A stretch of 64,000 nucleotides of DNA, from positions 8,928,001 through 8,992,000 of the forward strand of contig CM059622.1 in assembly GCA_030435675.1 (NCBI GenBank). The letters run 5' to 3'. Under the pieces are notes generated by a model. The model was not told the origin of the DNA. It saw nothing but the letters and a program-made list of their open reading frames with translations, and did no database searches. Both the position numbers and the translations under genes were made by a program. The stretch comes from Steinernema hermaphroditum. Taxonomy: Eukaryota; Nematoda; Chromadorea; Rhabditida; Steinernematidae. How positions within the stretch are numbered: the stretch's first letter is position 1; the number at the start of each line of letters is the position of its first letter. Shown here piece after piece: positions 1-13,413 of this stretch.

Positions 1-3000
1 GCGGACTTTCGAGGCATCGGTGCTTCGCCATCTGAAAGGGACGTGTCGCCTGGGGATGGTTACGGTAGGTACCGCTGATACGGAGGCGAAGCGCTCTTCG
101 CAGTCGTCGCACTGGAGAAGCCGTTCGTCGTGGTGGCGGCGATACGCGTGCCACAGAAGCGCTCCTCGCGAGCAGAAACGCTGAAAGAAGGGAGCTGAGG
201 CCGAAAACAGGCAATTAGGTGCGGAGGCCCTTATGAAGCTGCTTCGAATTATAATTAATGGACGACGCTCACTTCAATGCGAAAACAGGCAATTTGCTCA
301 CCTGTGAGCAGTTCTCCGCGGCGCAGGCGTGTCCCTTTTCGTCTTCGCGGCCCTTCGGCGCTCCGCCGACAGCGCTGGCGGCCTCGTTGCTGCTCGGCGG
401 CGAGAGCGGGGGGTAGCCGGAGCCCGGCGGAGCAACGAGGCCCTCCACCGCGAGCACCTTCAGGTCGAGGGGCGCCCCGTGGGCGAGCTGCGCGTAGAGC
501 TGTAGGAGTTGCTGCAACTTAGGTATCAGACGGTCCCTAGAAGGCGGCGGCGGTCTTTGTCGCCACCGACGGCACTTTCGCACGATCGTCGCGCGAACGG
601 CGATTAATCGCGGTTGTTTGGGGCGAATTTTGAAAAATGGGAATCGAAGAAGACGACATCGGCACCTAACCGCAACACAAAAGGCCACCAATCATCCCGG
701 AGCCCTTCCGCCCTCGCTCACCTGCTGGGGAGCCGTGAGGCCGCCGAGCGACTGGAACAGAGCCTTCTCCGGCGCCTCCTCGGAGGGCGCCTTCTGCGAA
801 AGGTCGATCGCGGCTTCGGAGTCCGACGCCGGCGGGGTCATGTCCTTCTGAAAGCAGCGGCTGCAGGGAGGTCTCCACGGGGAACGCCTAAGAGCGCCGA
901 CGGTGTCGAGAAGAAGCCGACGGGGCGGGGCAGAGGCTAATTGCATACCTGGAGACGCTGGGGCAGACGACACTCCGCGGCGGCCCTCCGCTCGAGGAGC
1001 CGGCCGAGGCTCACAGCGAACGGCGGCGATTCGCTCGACGACTTCATCGCCTCTGAAACCCGAACATTTGATATTTCACTCCAACAGCCCGGCGGTGGGA
1101 TACTGTAGCGTGGTCGTTAACTGCGGGCTTATGGCCTCCGGCCTGCACTTTCGGGGACCGAAAACACTTCATTAGGCTGCGCCTTCTCGGCGTGAGGTCT
1201 GTGTGTTCCTCGTCAAACCAGTTGTCGGAACCGTCGACGAATCGCCGCGGCGACGACGATATTAGCAACATTTTTGGGGTAATTAATTCGCGACGTGCTC
1301 CATTCATCGTCGGCCTTCGGTTCGCATTAGTGTTTCGATTTGTCACAAAAATGAGCGCCGTGACAGCGCCCGCGGAGGCAAAAAAACTCGAGAGTCTCTC
1401 CGCGCATTAGGGTCACCGTGCTGTCTAACCCGACGGCGGAGCAATAAAGAGATCGCCGGCGGATAAGGATGTTACAAACGCGGAGTATCGCCGTCGAAAT
1501 CACCGCAGAAAGCCGCTTCTGCAGATCCCTCGAAGACGACCTGTTCGGTGCCCTCTAATCGCCACCTCTCTCAAACGGCGTTTCGCCCCATTAATAACCA
1601 CGGCGCCTCTTTAGAAATGGTTCGAAGCGGCGATAAGCATCTTGTGCATCTTCTCGATCCCGTAAATCGTCGAATTTTGATCTCCTTGAAGGGCAGGTGT
1701 CCTCGCCGGCGGCGGCCTCTTTGTCCGCCGCCGCTACCGTACCCCAACGATAACATTTGCGGTCGTTAAACGCGAATTTAATTGCGCTACAAAAAGCCGT
1801 TTGGCAACAACGCCGCGCCGCCAGCGGCGCCTAGGCGGCGCGGCGGCGTCTCCGCGGGGGGCCGCAGCGGCGACAGTTGCGCGTACAAAACAAAGAGGAC
1901 TTCGGCTTCATTTATCATCGCGATCCCGGCGTCCCTCAGGGCGCTCCGCGTCGTTTTAATTTCCAATCATTTCGAGGAGGCGTAAAGCCGGCCGTCATCG
2001 AATCGATAAGTTCCCCAGGCGCCGCGCGCGCGGCCCGCCCCGCCGCTCCCTCCGCCAATCATAACCTCGCGCATCCCGCTTATTACCGTACCCGCGTGAC
2101 GCAGACGTAACCTACCGTACACCGCGGCGTTTCCGGCGTCCGTGCTCAAGGAAGCCGCAATCAATCATAATCGAATCGGAATCAGAAAATAACGGAGGGC
2201 CACCCACGGCGCTTATCGGATTTGCTGCTTCGGTCCCCGACGCCCTCCACGGAGATCCTCCAGGTTCCGCGCTCCGATCGATTGCGACACAATTTTTGCG
2301 CGCTTCATCGGCGATCGCCAGGTACCCGGGTGCCCCTTAGGCATGCACGTAACCTAGCCCCGACCCCACCAATCACCTAACCTAATATTTGTCATCGCGC
2401 GTCTTTTTGACAGGTGACACGAAAGCGCACAAAACAGTCGCCTGGGGATCTTCTAGGATCATAAGCGGAGGCGACTGCTCTCCGAGGGTCTCGAGATGAA
2501 TGCGGGTAATTAGGGAGTGCGCTTGTGAATGGAAAGACAAACGAGATTATCCTCTTAGCTCATTTGCATACGACAACATATAATTGACAATCTGGCGACA
2601 AATTCTCTCGTTAACTCTGCCGCCAATCAGAAGACAAAGGTCGCGGCGGCGGGCCCGCCGGAACCGTCAGGGAAGTTCGGTCCCGGCGGCCGATGAAAAA
2701 GGTCGCCGAAAGGGCCGCGCGACCGCACAAAAGCCATAAATCGGACTGGAATCGCCTCGCGGCTGCCCCAAAGTTCGAAGGCCCAATTAGTGGCTGCTCA
2801 TTTGAATTTCTTTGCAACGCCGCCGCCGCCTCCACTGCTGCTACAGTCGGGGCGCCGAGATGCGGGCAGCGATAGGACGAGGGCCACCAAAATAAAGGGG
2901 AAAAACGCACCGAAGTGGGGATTCTCGGCGGTCTTTGGCTGCTCGGGGGAGTTCAGAAGGGGCGACGGGGCGGCTGAGGGCGACGTCGACGACGACAGCG

Positions 3001-6000
3001 AAAGGGCCCTCTGCGGCTTTGCCTGTTTCCGACGAGACGACACATTCATGCTCACTGGAACATCACACTCTGAAAGCAGGGGTACGGTAGAAGGACGGAG
3101 GCGACGCACGGGCGCTCGAGGCGAGCGCTTCGGAGAATTGCAACATCGCCGCGGCGACGGGCAATTAATTATGCAAAAAGGAAAACAAAGAATACAAAAA
3201 TGAGTCGTCGTAGGGTCGCGGAGCGGCGGCGGGGTCGGCTGCCTCGTCTTCTCGATTATTAGTATTTGGTGTCGCGGTGGTGAGCGACGAGGCAGCGCTC
3301 GAGGAGCGACGGCGATTGGCGGCGGCGCAAAAAAGCCGACGAAAATGAGTGAATATGACGGACGGAGAAAGTGGGCGAAGGTTGGAGGGTCCAAGAGGGA
3401 AGGCGGAGGGGCGGCGCCTCGCCGAATCGGGGCGGACCGCTTATGAACAGTCGCAGATTCGCCGGGGTCCAGAGGCTCCGATCTCTGCTCCGATCCCGGC
3501 TCCGGCTCCAGGCGATCAAAGTGATCGCCGAGTACAATATATGCAAAAAAAGAGAGTAACGGGACTGTCATGTCCAATTAGTCACACAAATTAGAGCCAG
3601 AGCGCCTTCCCTTCTCTCGAATATTACAAAATAGCCGCGCGGGTGACGTCAACGGAAGGGACGAAGACCGCCGCCGCCGATCTCCTCGAGTGATCTCGAG
3701 CGGTCGCGCGGCCCTCCTCTATTTGTCCAAAAAATTAAATATGAGCGAATATTATTTGCCGAGAGAGCCTAAAAAACGAACTCGCGAGGCGCTAGCTCGA
3801 CTTCCTCAGCATAATATTTGCCCAACTCTCGCACAGCTTGTCGTGTCGGCGACGAAGCTCGAAGCGCCCGAAAATCGGTCCATTGATCGGCTCCGTACAG
3901 AAGCGGGACCGGCGGAGCCGGAGGTGCCGACTACAGTATCCCGCCCGGGCGAGGCTTGTGCGATTCCATCATATTCGAGTTAAGCGCCCTCCGGGGGATA
4001 TTATTGCGGGACGCGCGGCCTCCCCTTCGAATATTATTCGAGATTGAAGGTCCCCGAGGAGTTCTCCTTCGGAAAAGAACGTTTTAATTTGAGGAGCCAT
4101 CAACTTCTGCGCCGCGGATCCGCCCCGGGGACGCGCACTCCTAGCGGTAGAAGCGGTACGGTTCCGCCAGAAGACAGCCCTATCGCTCACCGCCCACCGA
4201 ATCCATAAAACAAATTAAATTTAATTATATGACCTCTTTTTGGAGCGAACGCGCGGAGACGACCGAAAACAAACCGCGAAGGCGCCATTGACACCACCGG
4301 GTGAATCGCTTGACTCCAGAGGAGCCGGGCCGAGGGGAGCCGTCGAGGAGCAAGCTCCGACGGCGCCGGCCGGAGGCACGAAAACAAGGAATATGATGCG
4401 AGGAGGACGCGAAGACACCGACGACGCTCGCCAGGAGGCAATAAAGTGGCAATAATTTCAGATAAAAACCCATAAAGTCAACTGGTTTCGGTGGTGAAGA
4501 TTTGTAGTAAAGTTGCCATCGGCCGCGGCGCTACAGAGGCCCGGGCCAGATCGGACCGTGGCGGGAGTCAAGAGGCGCGCGGTCCTAATCAGGGCGGAGG
4601 GCTACCGAATCGTCGCCAACGGGGCTAATTGCACGTCGCTCGCGCACACAAACATGGCCTCGCGCGGCCCCTCGGGGCGCACGGCGCCCACCGATTACAT
4701 TATCCATCCGCTTTTATCTCAAATTACACCGACAGATATTATGTCTTCTTCTTCTGCTTGTCGTCTTCCCCTAATCATCCCAAATTCGTCTTATGCAAAC
4801 AGAGATCCCGCGAGGCTTCTACCGTACCCTGGGCGCTCCGCAACATCTCGAATGTTGCCGATCGGCGTTTTTTGGAGATCGTCTCCCCGATCGTTTATCG
4901 GCGCGATCAGCGAGGGAGCGCCGGCGTCCGGAGGGCGCAGAGACGCGAGAGAAGAGTCGTTAGGCGAAATGGACGCCATGAGGGGCGAAATTTATTAGCG
5001 AATGAAGAACGAGTGATGTCGCGGCAACAAAGATTCGGCGGCAAAATATGAGAGGGCGCCAAGGAATCAAGAAAGAATTATCCGTCATTATAAACGTCTT
5101 TGCGCGACCCTTGAGGAGCGAACAAACGAGCGATTAGCGCCGTCAGTCAAGGGTGCGCCCGGACCGGCGACGTGGGTGGTCGGAGCCGGCTACGGTACAC
5201 GACGGCGCTGCTAATTAGCCCCGATCTGCATATGCAACGTGTTTGTTGTGGCGCCAGCCGGTGACACATCGCCTGGAGCTTCTTTCGATATTAATTTGGC
5301 CCTCCTGACTCACGTGCGAACGCCCGCGCGCCCCAAACATCGACGCCGTCGCCGGCGGGCGGCTCTACCATATCCAGCGCAGCGCATATGAATCCGCGAA
5401 CGGCGATTTACACATTTGGCGCTTATTTATCGGCGTTTAAAGTGCGACGCGTTGCCTTCGGCGAATGTAAAAACAATAAATTATGTGATGGGGCGAGGAC
5501 TGCAGGAGATAGGCGGCCCTTCCGCGGCCCTCTCCGAGGCGACCATTATGGAAAATAAATTAAATTGGTATCCCGCGCGGTGCTTATTTCCGCGAAAGCA
5601 TTTAATTATCATTCGCTGTAGAGCAGTGGCTTCGCGGCCGACCGAAGGGTACTGTAGCCGCCGCTTCCTCGCAGCAGCGTCGGAGAGCATATTGTCCAGG
5701 GATTTATGGGACCTCGAATCGTTTCAAACTCCGCAACTTTGACGGTCGCGTTTTACAATCGTCTTCCGCGAGCAGCACTATTCGAGGAGTGATAAATGGC
5801 ACTCGAACTCGGCGTTTCCTCTCGGCCCTCGGCCTTCTCCTTCCCGGCCCAGCCGGTCCGGATCACCTGAGATATGACGCCAAACAACGGCGCCTCAGGC
5901 GATATACGATCGCGAGTTATGACGGCGCAGCAGGTCGCCTCACTCCCGGAGGACGCCGCGGACGGCGCATATGCTACAGGACTCATAGAATCACTCTGAT

Positions 6001-9000
6001 TTATCATCTTCTTTAACCCATCGAGCGCCACGAGCGTCCGGAAGAGGACCGAAGAAGAGGGTCTGTTTTGTCCGATTAATTACTAATTAAAATGTTTTCG
6101 CTACAGGCGGCCTCGGAGGCGCGCAGCGGGCCAGAAATGATAAACGCTCCGCGGTCATGCGATAAATAAGCGTCTCTAAATAATTTTATGTCGTTTGCGA
6201 CGTGCCGAGCGGACGTCCGGACGCGGATTACGGTAGCCACTCATTTCATATTAATTCGCGATTATGGACGGCGTCGCGAAAACAGCGTCGGGGGCGGCGG
6301 AGCGCAGTCCTGGGCGCCTGAGGTAATCGGACGAGCGATTACCATAACTCAGAGAGAAAAGTGTCGCCGAGGGGAATTGAAAAGCGGTTCATCAAAACAT
6401 ATTAATCATCGCTACTCGGGAGGATTGAAGTTGTCGGCGAGAACAGAGGCGAAAATAAACGAAGATGATGAGGCGTGGAAGATCGGGGAGCAGGCTTGAC
6501 GGAGGGGAGCTTCTCGAGCTGCTCCGGGGCACGCCCCTTCGCGAGCTTCTGATGCTTGTGAGGGACTGTGAGACTCAGAAAACTGCAGGTAAGCGCACAG
6601 TCCTTCCATGGAGGGGGATCTACAGATCTCCAATCCTCGGCTCCGGAGCGGCGCCACCTCCTTGGTCCCTTCGGAGTTCCGCGAACTCGTCGCGAACGCG
6701 CGTATCGACGCATAAGTGAGTGCGCGGGGAATTAACTCTTTCTTCGCTCGCCTCGGCACTCTCGGCGTTGCCTGAGGAAGCCGGCTGTCTACGCGGCCCG
6801 GCTCCTCCCACGGCGTTCCATTCGCTCTCCGCCACTCATAACAACAACAATTCCGAATATAATATTCGCGCGCAGCTCGGTAGCGGCTCCCCGGCGCGGA
6901 CTACGGTAATAAGACTCCGCCGCTCACTGTCGCCAGCCGATGAGGCGCCGGCCAAGAAAGCGAAGAGGCCGAGGACTTCCGACGAGGCCACTATTTGCGT
7001 GTCCGCGATTAATTTGGTCCCCTCGAATCTCAACCTCGGCTGCCGCACTCGCGCGAATATTCAATCGGCCAATTCGTCGCCGAGTCATGCTTCTTATCCA
7101 TCCGACAAATCTCATCATCCCGTTATTTCGAAGCGGCCCCAAGTTGCACGGCCCTTCTCCAGGAACACCTTCGGCTCCGTCCCCCAGTGACCTTATCCAT
7201 CGCTCATCGTTATTTGTATAAGCCGCACGCTCGTTTGCATATGCTCTGCGGCGCCTCCCTAATTAACAAATTGTCTTCGAGGACCTCCCGAGGGAGGCGG
7301 TTCCGATTGCTTCCGCGCAATGTTTCCTTTTGGCGTTTTTGTCCGGCGCGGATCGTCGCTTCTTTATGCAATATTTATTGCGCTTCGGTTCGCTGAGGAC
7401 CAGCAGAAGAATCACGGAGTCGGCCTTGGTCGCCGTCACCATTTTATTAGTTTTTCAGCGCGCCGTTCATCGCCACCGTCCATAATTGTATTTTTGTCTA
7501 AAATCCAACCCATAAAATCCGCGCGCAGAATACCTGTTTGCCCATGCTCCGGGGGCGAAGCGAAGAGGGATGCACAATGCAGAATAAATCAGAGCGGAAA
7601 GGTGATATTAGGTCTGCCGAAACGATCGGAGACGCCGAGGAACCGATGCCGCCAAGGAGCTGAGCTCGGGAGCGCTGTAGAAGCTCGTGGGGACAGGGAT
7701 GCGGATCGCAGAATTGGGCAAAGTGTCCAGAAGCTGAGAGGACATCAAAGGCAACATATGGGATGCACCATAACGTCGTATGACGGTCTGCTTACAACTA
7801 CGACGCGGAGACGCTGTAAAAGTGTAGCGCGGGAGCGAGATCCTTCTGGAACCAGGTATCGATGCGACGTAGCCAGGTTTGTCAATGTTCTATGAGATCA
7901 ACAGTGATCCGAGTAAATCTACTGTGGACGAACAGCGCTGCGGAATTCCGCAAAGTTCGTCGAGCAAAGATGAGAAAAATAAAAAAGTAAGCAGAATCTG
8001 AAAGCCAGTCATAAACCGAGGACAGCTGATCAGGCCTGCCCGGTCGCCCCGTCCATAAACTTGGACCTCCAACGCGCGATCGGCCTTCCACCGGCGTCGA
8101 TCCCCTCGGCTCTTCAGCAGCGATTCAGAACTCGAGGGAGAAGGGGCTCTGTCATCTCCAATATGGCAACTTCGCGCATCTCTGCCCGCGCTCTGATGAC
8201 TGATTCCCGGCGACAGCGGCTTCGTCAGCGCAAATTATAAAACAACGCGCAGCGCCCTCAAATCTCATTAAGCCACTCGGGTCACCCGACTCGGCCATCA
8301 GCTAAAAGATATAATATTGCATAATGGGATAAATGCTCGCTGTTTTGTCCTCGCGACGCGCGACATGCGCATAATTAAGCGCGGCGCTTCCTTTCTGCCA
8401 GATTGCGCCGAGCGTCTCCGTTTCAACAACTGATCAAATATTAATCTCGGAGACTCTGCTACCGTAATCCGTCGTTCCCAGCGTCTAATGGACGCGTGAG
8501 TTCGCAGGAAATATTAGAAGCGCGGATTTGCCGTATCCGCTTTCATATGTCTCCTCGAAGCGCTCCGGGAACCGTACAGAGGAGAGACGTCTCTCGGGAA
8601 AGACGTCTGTCAGACGGTGACCTCCGAAGGTGTGCACGAAGGCGTCTGCTCCGGCGGCGGCCCTTTGGAAACGCGCTTTATGATCGATTACAGAATAGCG
8701 CCCGGGGCCAGTTGCGCACATCGTAAATCGCGATCAAAACAATCCGTCATCGAACCTAAACAGTCACTCGCCCTCAGGCACGAGGGCCGTTGCGCCCTGC
8801 GGGAGACTGCTTAACGAAAGAATGATGGAAAAACATTGCATGGACAGATTATGAGACCCCGACTAATCCTCAGAGGCGAACTCGCGCTCCGAAGACATTT
8901 GATGACCGTGAGTGAGTGATGAGGAGAAGCGCTCCCGCCTACCAATTACGTGTCCCACTCACTTAAGAAACATTATCTGTATTTAGGAACATATATATCG

Positions 9001-9203
9001 ACATTTATATCTTCACATCCGTAGTCACAAACAAACGGCTACTGCTCCTCATAAGAACCAAAATGGTATCAGAGGCAATAAATTACACTCGTACACTTAA
9101 AAAAGAAATGTGACTTTGCAGAAGGGACATCTATTCATAATAATAAAGAAAAGGAATGAAAAAGCAACGCTAACACAGATCGGAAACTGTTCACTCATAG
9201 CGT
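1..9203. other. Gene-poor GC-rich region, no gene recognised
   Basis: I find no stretch with convincing coding content, splice-site order or a recognisable protein here, on either strand. The open frames present are short, overlapping and arginine/proline-rich, as expected from GC-rich non-coding DNA. The sequence alternates GC-rich blocks with short AT islands such as TAATTA, AATTAATT, ATAAA and GATAA. It holds about ten copies of the heptamer TAC[C/G]GTA (for example at 61, 1735, 2084, 2113, 3083, 4820, 5191, 6229, 6902 and 8460). The last few hundred bases (about 8940-9200) are AT-richer and may be the 3' untranslated end of the minus-strand ubiquilin gene. A regulatory role is inference only. 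Confidence 0.5.
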
Positions 9204-11673
9204 TCACTGACTTCCCTGTTGATTCAGCAAAAACTCGATGGCACCGCTAACATCCCCCAAGCTGGCCAGCAGAGCTGAAACGGGAACCTGTTGGTCACAC
9301 TGGAAGCACACGGTCTTTACCTTGGATGTTAGCTGCCTCGTTGTCAAAGCCCATTTGCCGCAGATCGTTCAGCTGCTGACGGAAACGTTCCTCGGGCGGA
9401 GGAGCGTTGGCTGTGTTGGCCGAAGATCCCTAAAATGAGTTTCTTCAGTTATGCTCATCCGTGGTGAGGCTTCCAAGCCCATTTCGAAGCTGTTCGTTGG
9501 TTGTAACGTCACATGAAAAAACGTGACCTTTTACTTACGAAGCTAATCCTAATGCTGCAAAAACTGCTTCATCGCAGAACACGGGATTTAACAATGATAG
9601 ATTATAGGGCACATCAACAATGTTACGCAAGCGCAAACAACAATCAGGCCGTTCATCTCGCTTCCACTTCACTTCACAAGCCATGACCCATACGTTCCCC
9701 GACAAATATTTAAAGCCCTGAAGTCAATAAAAGAACGCTATAGCCGACCCCCGAAAGGATGTGTCAAAAGCAGTGATGGGAACTCGAGCCGATTTCGCAA
9801 TCCGAGCCGAGCCGCGAGCCGGCTCCGGCTCCGGCTCGGCTCCGGCTCAGTTCCGATCTCTGGTCAAAAGTCAAAAACGTACCGCATTGAGATTGAGCAC
9901 GTGACGCAAGGCGTTTGCAAGTGCCTCTGGATTATCGGCAGAGCCGCTATTAGCGCCTTGATCGGTGCTTCCACCGGTCCTAAAAAACCACTCAATCACA
10001 ACAAAAATTTAATTTGACCTTCACCCCGCAGCAGTAGTTGCCGAACCAGTAGCAGCCTCCATTCCAAAACGAAGAAGCTGGGGCGCTTCCTGGCGGAGAA
10101 CTTCATAGCCTTGCTGAATCTGACGAAGGGCTTCTTGAACACGGGGATTCACAACTGCTTGCATTATCTCAGGAGTGGCTTCATTTAGCTGGAATGGGCG
10201 AAATGATAAGTTGGAAATGACACACAGAGTCTTACCGCACGGAAAGCAGCAGGAAAAGCTTGACGCATCTGATCGTTCAATCCGGACTGGGAGAAAAGTT
10301 GGCTGCTTTGCTCGAACATCTGGCGAAGTACTTCCGGATTTTGGCTCAGGGAATTCGTAATGTTCTGCATGGATGGACTCCTCATTACGGACTGCAATCC
10401 ATCCGGGTTCGACATCATTTGACGCATCAAATCCTGCATCCCGGCAGAGTTCATGACTGAAGAAATACCGGTGCTGTCAGGAGCAGTGGTTCCGCCTCCA
10501 CTGGGGTTTGCCGGAGCAGCAGTGTTTCCAGAAGAGCCTGACCCCCATGGGTTGGGAAGAGCCTCAGCGTTCTCAACACCGGCGCGCTGACTGCGTGAAG
10601 TGGTAACTGAAAACAAAAACGATTCAACGCTACCGAAACACATCGTTTTGCGTACATGAATTATCCACTAACGATGCAAAAGGGTTCCCCGCAAGAGAGT
10701 TCGTTGCAGAATTTAGCAACGGTTCCTGTACGTCCTGGTACAGGCGCTGGAGGGCAGCTTCTCCTCCAGGAATTCCCTAAAAGAGTAATTAGACCGAGGC
10801 TTTAATTGCACATTACACACCTGCAAATTGCGAATGGCTTGGTCATGATTGCGCATCATTTCTTGGAACATGTTTGGATTCCTGACCATTTCCATTGTTT
10901 GGCGAAGGACTTCAGGATCGTTAAGAAGATGGCCTAATTCGGGATTCCGTTGAATGATATTTTGGATCTGCGGATTTTCCATGAAGAGTGACCGCAACAT
11001 ATCAGGACTATTCATGATATGCTGCATGATCGGATTGTTCATCATGTCGCGCATCATGTCCGGATTCGACATCATCTGCTGGGCCATTTCGTTCGGATTT
11101 GCTCCACGCATCATGCTCGCAAGGAAACTGGAAGAGCTGGGAGCCCTCGTAGTGCTCGCCTGTGTTGTTGGTGGCGCTGTACTTGTTGGTGGCGCTGTAG
11201 GGGCCACATTTGTTGGTGGACTCTGAACTTCAGCTTGTGACACTCATGCAGAAGTGATGGGATCATACTCTGTTCGCGGAAGGAGACATTGGATTCCTGA
11301 TGACGAGGTGAACACTCATTCCGTTTTTGATCCCTAAAACGTGCACTGAATAAATCTGGAAAAACATGGCTGCGTACCATGACTCTCCAGAGTTTCATGA
11401 TCCTTCAGTATTTTTCCGGAGAAGATAAGGCATAATTTCTCGATGGGACTGTTGACAATCGCAACTAAGTCCGCTTTCAGCTGAAAGTAACCACAATTGC
11501 ACAACGTTGTTTCACGCAGAAAAGGTCGGTAGAATGGTCATTCCGTTCAATTTTCCGAATTGAGATCAATTACTAACCTCGCCGACGGTGGCTTTCTCGG
11601 CAATCTTGATGTCGTAGCTCTGCGTCGTCGTCTTGATCTTGAGCTCCATCTGGGGCTGGTCGTCGGCAGCCAT
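9204..11673 (-). CDS. UBQLN: Ubiquilin, ubiquitin-proteasome shuttle protein
   Basis: Ten exons, in gene order: 11673-11578, 11480-11378, 11333-11269, 11222-10821, 10776-10656, 10606-10236, 10188-10025, 9979-9883, 9429-9321, 9274-9204. Exons 1-3 encode an N-terminal ubiquitin-like domain ([17 protein letters not shown], then SVHLVIR). Exons 4-7 carry methionine- and asparagine-rich STI1-type repeats ([31 protein letters not shown]) and the family signature NPFASLV...PLPNPW. The last two exons encode a C-terminal UBA domain ([14 protein letters not shown] | [19 protein letters not shown]) split by an intron. Ubiquilins bring ubiquitinated or misfolded proteins to the proteasome in the cytosol. 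The start codon lies 8 bases after a TTTCAG acceptor-like site, suggesting a trans-spliced leader. The intron between exons 8 and 9 is unusually long (about 450 bases) and holds a GAGCCG-rich palindromic tract. Confidence 0.95.
9802..9849. repeat. GAGCCG/CGGCTC palindromic tract in a ubiquilin intron
   Basis: A run of GAGCCG units is followed directly by its reverse complement (CGGCTC units), so the tract can fold into a GC-rich hairpin. It sits in the longest intron of the ubiquilin gene. No coding role is visible. Confidence 0.6.
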
Positions 11674-13413
11674 TCCGCCTTCTGAAACAAGCTTTGGGTA
11701 ACTTTGCTCGTGGCGCGCCGAATCAGATCGATGGTCGAGCGAGGCTGAATCAAACGAGGCGACGTCATCGCTGGCTGTCGGAAGAGGTGCGAAGTTTCGC
11801 GAAATTCGTGCGGGTTGGTCTCCAAACGATTACCTCCATGAAGGAGACAGACATGGAGACTGGACTCAAGGCGGGCGAGTGAGGAGAAGCGGGCGTTGGC
11901 ACTGTGGTCGTATACGATCGAACAGAAATTTTGCCGGCGTTTGCGGAGTCTTTCGGCGACGTGGACTTGCTTGCGGCCGAATTTCGGAGTGGGTTTCTGA
12001 TTTTTGCGTTAATGTTTTCGCTTTTCTTGGGTAGTTCTTGTAGCCGTTCGCCGTTCTTTTTGGCTTGTGTGGGGTGAGGTCGTTTATTAAGTGGTGGTTT
12101 GCTCAAATTTTATGGATTTTTTTTGCTGGGGATGGTGCTGACTGTGCAAATCGAATTTCGGACATTTGTTGATCAATTCTGTTTTCGCGCGTCTTCATCT
12201 CGAAACTGAAGTCGTGGCGATGATACTTGTGGCGGTCCGCCGCCACTTTGCGGCTGGCTTGTTCAATTCGATACGCGTGGCAGAGAGAGCAGGGAATTCG
12301 CGCTCTGTTCTACCACGCGTTGCGGGGCGACTAGTGTGCGGTTTCTACGGTACAATTGATGTGCAGGCGATCTGTTTAAACGCAATGGGCGGAGGGAGCA
12401 ACAGCCAATCAGATGCCAACTCGTGGCTATTTGAGCACGTGTTGTAACCACATTTCATCCCACCTTTTTAAGAGGACCATCTTTGGTACATGCGTTGGTG
12501 CAGGCTCTGGGTTTGTTGTAGCAGACGCTGTCGCGCCACACAGCGACGCGTGTGCCCTAGCAACCAGTAGCTCGGAAGGATTCATTAGTGGTGTGAGGTG
12601 GCCTTGTGCGGTGGCGCTCCTAGGTGTTGTCCTAGTATGCAGGACTCATTTTCGCCATGGGTCTGGTGATGGTCCTTCTGTCAAAAATTTCAGGCGATTT
12701 TCCGTTTTCGGAACATTTTCTGCTAATTTGCATTTGTAGCACATTTCGTGAGTAGCAGCTTTTGGATTATTAGACGGAAAGAAGCAACGGAATATCGCAT
12801 TTGAATGTGGCCATGTTTCCATTTGTTTCTTTCTCTGCATTCAGATCGCCCCGTTTTTGCTTGAGAATTGCAGATACGTCGTTATTGTAGGATCTACTAG
12901 TTGTTAGTTTGAATGTTGCCTGCATATCGCTTAGAAGGAGAAGTCCCGCACCAGGAGACCTTGCAATTACAGAGGACAAAATCAACTATGAAATACAGCT
13001 TAAACATATTCATTCACCGATAAAACCTATCAGGTGTTTCTACACTCTAGCATGTCTATCTCCATGCCAAATTTCAGCCAAATCGGCATGGGACAGTTTG
13101 GAACCTCTCCTTGTTAGCATTTTTCTGTTAAATGCTAACATTTTACACTGCTGAGTTTTCCACCGGAAAACGTACTCTTTAAAACCCTTTTAGTCCACAA
13201 TTCTGGAATTCTATTTATTTCTGCTCCATTTCTTTGTAATTCTCTAAATTGCGCATTTAGTTTTAATAATTTTTATTTATACGTGTATTTGTCGTGGCTT
13301 ATATTATATGTGTGCTTTTTAGTAATTTGTGCTTACTCGTCAAAACACGTGTTATGTTTGTTTTCGTGCTGTGCTTTTTTTCTCAAACATTCAATTCGGA
13401 AATGTTGTAGGTA
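11674..13413. other. Intergenic region between divergent ubiquilin and PDI genes
   Basis: About 1.7 kb separates the ubiquilin start (minus strand) from the PDI start (plus strand), so it presumably holds both promoters. It contains one TACGGTA heptamer at 12346 and becomes AT-rich from about 12.7 to 13.4 kb. No supported gene was found. Open frames in it lack splice structure or recognisable similarity. Confidence 0.4.

Noticed and set aside
3..8800. Many open frames of 60-260 codons on both strands (for example 2798-3577 minus, 7320-7895 plus)
   Set aside because: They overlap one another, are rich in Arg, Pro and Ser as GC-rich non-coding DNA is, and show no domains or splice-site order.
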